Of a stretch of DNA of 64,000 bases, positions 62,220 through 64,000 are shown one piece after another. Origin of the DNA: Sedimentisphaerales bacterium (GTDB lineage Bacteria > Planctomycetota > Phycisphaerae > Sedimentisphaerales > Anaerohalosphaeraceae); assembly GCA_028282905.1 (NCBI GenBank), contig JANQGW010000149.1:1-64000 (forward strand). The letters run 5' to 3'. The notes under the pieces were generated by a model. That model saw only the letters and a list, made by a program, of their open reading frames with translations, searched no databases and was not told where the DNA came from. The translations under genes were made by a program, and so were the position numbers. Every line of letters starts with the position of its first letter. The stretch's first letter is position 1.

Positions 62220-63188
62220 ATGAACCAGCCGCCTGGAATAAGCCAGCCTCTCACTGCGATCAATCTTGAAAAACCACCTTCAATTGACAGTGGACTTCGA
62301 AATGCCTGGCAGTGGCTGGCGATGGTGACAATGGTGGCTGACCATGTGGGGTATTTGTATAAAGAGTTGGAGATTTTTCGGTATGTTGGACGGCTGGCGA
62401 TGCCGCTGTATGCGATGCTGTTTGTCATCACGATTCGCAGCGGCCATATCAACATCCGGCGGCTGCTGGTCATTGCCGCCATTTCACAGATTCCCTATTC
62501 GCTGCTGTTTATCGACCAATTCTATGACCCAGCCCTGGATCAAATAATCTACGATCCAACTCTGAATATTATTTTCGGCTTTGCCATTTTTTACGGGTTG
62601 ACCGTTGCGGTTGAACGGCGAAATTGGCTCGGCATTGTTCTGGCCGTTGCGGCCATGTGGATTCCCTGCTCCTATGGGTGGTATCTTTATATCTCCATGG
62701 CAACTTTTTACTGGCTGGACCGCAGGCCCGCGGCTCGGCATGGCGTGTTTGCCGTCGCCACCGCAGCCTATACCTACTTTGGATTTTTTTATAACCAGCA
62801 GGTTATTTATTGGAAATATCTGCGTCAACTGCTGGCCATCGGGGCACCATTTATCCGGAGAATTCGACTGCCCCGCCCGAATAAGTACCTGTACCGGTAT
62901 TTTTATCCAGGACATTTGCTAATTCTGCTGGTGATCCATGTCGCTATCACCGGTTACCTTACGACACCGTTTGGGACATTCTGGTTCACACCTGAGCCGG
63001 AAGAGACTTATGAGTTATACGATGACTATTACGAGTCCTATGAATCCTATGAGAATCCCGGTGGGCATAAGTGCCCACCCTACCTGTTTTTACTCATGTC
63101 GGAGGGATTCGATGGGGTCCATGTTGGCAGCCTGGTAGGCCGGATAGAGACCGAAGGTGACGCCGACGCCTGCGGAAATTCCGAATGA
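62220..63188 (+). CDS. TraX-family integral membrane protein with extended C-terminus
   Basis: 322 residues. Several transmembrane helices are seen, with NAWQWLAMVTMVADHVGYLY and LAMPLYAMLFVITIRSGHIN, the SQIPYSLLF and CSYGWYLYISMATFYW segments and an RPAARHGVFAVATAAYTYF helix. TraX-like proteins in plasmids acetylate pilin; chromosomal ones are probably acyltransferases with unknown substrates. The conserved part ends near residue 260. The last 45 residues read across an intergenic palindrome and the start of the convergent permease gene (63090), so the tail is probably not functional. The ATG at 62220 follows GAGG closely; an alternative start is possible. Confidence 0.78.
   Translation: MNQPPGISQPLTAINLEKPPSIDSGLRNAWQWLAMVTMVADHVGYLYKELEIFRYVGRLAMPLYAMLFVITIRSGHINIRRLLVIAAISQIPYSLLFIDQFYDPALDQIIYDPTLNIIFGFAIFYGLTVAVERRNWLGIVLAVAAMWIPCSYGWYLYISMATFYWLDRRPAARHGVFAVATAAYTYFGFFYNQQVIYWKYLRQLLAIGAPFIRRIRLPRPNKYLYRYFYPGHLLILLVIHVAITGYLTTPFGTFWFTPEPEETYELYDDYYESYESYENPGGHKCPPYLFLLMSEGFDGVHVGSLVGRIETEGDADACGNSE
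63060..63079. repeat. GGTGGGCA...TGCCCACC palindrome
   Basis: An 8-bp stem (63060-63067 with 63072-63079) closes on TAAG. The CCC(G)GTGGGCA...TGCCCACCCTAC phrase resembles a dispersed intergenic repeat. It lies inside the frame of the TraX gene and near the end of the convergent permease gene. Confidence 0.55.
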
Positions 63189-64000
63189 CATAATCATCGC
63201 ATGGGCGGTAATCACTGTCGGCATCTGGCCATGGCTGAGCACTGTTACTAAAATCGGAATCACCACACCCAGTGCCATGCCGAGTAGTCCGCCTATCAAT
63301 GTCAGCATCACGGTTTCTGAAAGAAATTGCACGACGATATCGACCTTTCGCGCACCCAGTGCCCGGCGAATGCCGATTTCCCGTGTGCGCTCGCTAACGG
63401 TGGCCAACATGATATTCATAATGCCGATACCGCCGACCAGCAGTGAAATGGCCGCAATAGAACCTAAGACGATGCTGAAAATACGCTTGGTTCGGGCGGC
63501 CTGACGCAGCAGTTCCAGCGGCACGACGATCTGGTAATCTTTCTTTTTGTGATGTGTCTGGAGCAAATTGGCCAGTACATCCCGCGTGGGCAGCACCCGT
63601 TCCATGGACGGAACGCGAATCGTGATTTCGCTCAGTTCGACGCGTTCACCGCTGGATCCGGAGGATCCGCCAAACTGAATCTCGGTTTCGCCAAAGCGTT
63701 TTTTCATCGTGGTAATCGGCAGATAGACCGATCCGGTCACGCCGCTGTCGTTCTGCGACGCGGTCAGGGGTGAATCATTGCCTGCGGCCACCGAGACGTT
63801 TCGCACAACGCCCACCACACGATAATATTCGCCGGCGATGCGCAGTGTCTGGTCCATTGGATCGTCAAACTTAAACAGGCTGTCCAGTGCCGCTTCGTCA
63901 ATAACACACACCGCCATGCTGTAGTGCATGTCCATCGGCGTCAGAAAGCGGCCCATCAGTAACTCAATCGGCACCAGTTCGGTATACCACGGAACAGTGC
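63090..64000 (-). CDS. ABC transporter permease, MacB/FtsX type (N-terminus beyond window)
   Basis: About 303 residues are visible; the frame continues past the right edge. The periplasmic MacB-like region (EYYRVVGVVRNVSVAAGND, LTASQNDSGVTGSVYLPIT) precedes three or four helices: IFSIVLGSIAAISLLVGGIG and NIMLATVSERTREIGIRRAL, the family signature, and LIGGLLGMALGVVIPILV. It ends AANMDPIESLRHE. Such permeases drive macrolide, lipoprotein or peptide efflux with an ATPase. The N-terminal membrane part and partner genes are outside the window. It converges on traX. Confidence 0.9.
   Translation of the reverse strand, partial: TVPWYTELVPIELLMGRFLTPMDMHYSMAVCVIDEAALDSLFKFDDPMDQTLRIAGEYYRVVGVVRNVSVAAGNDSPLTASQNDSGVTGSVYLPITTMKKRFGETEIQFGGSSGSSGERVELSEITIRVPSMERVLPTRDVLANLLQTHHKKKDYQIVVPLELLRQAARTKRIFSIVLGSIAAISLLVGGIGIMNIMLATVSERTREIGIRRALGARKVDIVVQFLSETVMLTLIGGLLGMALGVVIPILVTVLSHGQMPTVITAHAMIMSFGISAGVGVTFGLYPAYQAANMDPIESLRHE

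Noticed and set aside
1-64000. CRISPR arrays, insertion sequences or prophage genes
   Set aside because: No regularly spaced identical repeats, transposase, integrase or phage structural genes are visible. Repeats found are short and degenerate.
1-64000. tRNA or rRNA genes
   Set aside because: No cloverleaf with a T-loop GTTCRA and CCA end, nor any rRNA core sequence, was seen in the intergenic spaces.

Overview
The window reads as a chromosomal segment from a bacterium of the Planctomycetes, most likely class Phycisphaerae. This is inference from gene content. The supporting traits are a prepilin-type protein ending in a VLFADG motif, an ECF sigma factor with membrane-spanning segments fused to its C-terminus, a small HTH-plus-receiver protein, secreted GH20 and FAD-oxidoreductase proteins, a bacterial topoisomerase VI A subunit, a K+-type membrane pyrophosphatase, and many short phrase-like intergenic repeats. 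Genes are densely packed on both strands. I see no prophage, insertion sequence, CRISPR array, rRNA or tRNA.

Layout. 1-2157: end of a DNA polymerase IV gene, a pseudopilin, and a lipoprotein resembling pyroglutamyl peptidase. 2511-7224: cobalamin-dependent ribonucleotide reductase, a small Cys-rich protein, and the rplM-rpsI operon with a consensus promoter. 7430-9387: argC and a nitrilase-family amidohydrolase. 9412-17635: three large exported proteins (FAD oxidoreductase, GH20 hexosaminidase, esterase-transglutaminase fusion) with two small genes between them, one coding for what looks like a circularly permuted acyl-carrier-protein domain. 17743-24892: a small unknown protein, argJ, hppA, rsfS, argS and a YjbQ protein. 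24893-25322 holds a well-supported but unidentified small RNA gene on the minus strand. 25323-31367: topoisomerase VI A, a YggS-type PLP protein, two ECF sigma factors, a LolA-like partner protein and a SpoIIE-type phosphatase.

31515-37502 (minus) carries an S41 protease, rpoD and dnaG. 37813-40928 (minus) holds a HAD phosphatase and two unknown proteins. 41042-44892 (minus) is an acyl-CoA dehydrogenase/EtfA/EtfB operon. 46382-48318 (minus) is accC and accB. 48708-53949 is a methionine/one-carbon operon: a fused homocysteine methyltransferase-MTHFR followed by MetH split into two overlapping genes. 54112-57645 has an unlisted-size rubredoxin gene, an outer-membrane-like protein, and the ymdB-rny pair. 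58440-64000: a HTH/receiver regulator, a secreted unknown, dprA, a mini carbonic-anhydrase-like protein, traX, and a truncated MacB/FtsX permease at the edge.

Themes: arginine biosynthesis and use (argC, argJ, argS), cobalamin-dependent chemistry (NrdJ, MetH), fatty-acid synthesis and flavin-based electron transfer (AccBC, ACAD-EtfAB), RNA turnover and translation control (Rny, YmdB, RsfS, L13/S9), and surface degradation enzymes. The observations I rate most worth follow-up are the C-rich-loop small RNA at 24983-25085, the permuted ACP-like protein at 11907-12170, the topoisomerase VI A gene with no B subunit beside it, the split MetH arrangement, and an ECF sigma gene whose conserved N-terminus appears to start at AUA or AUC.
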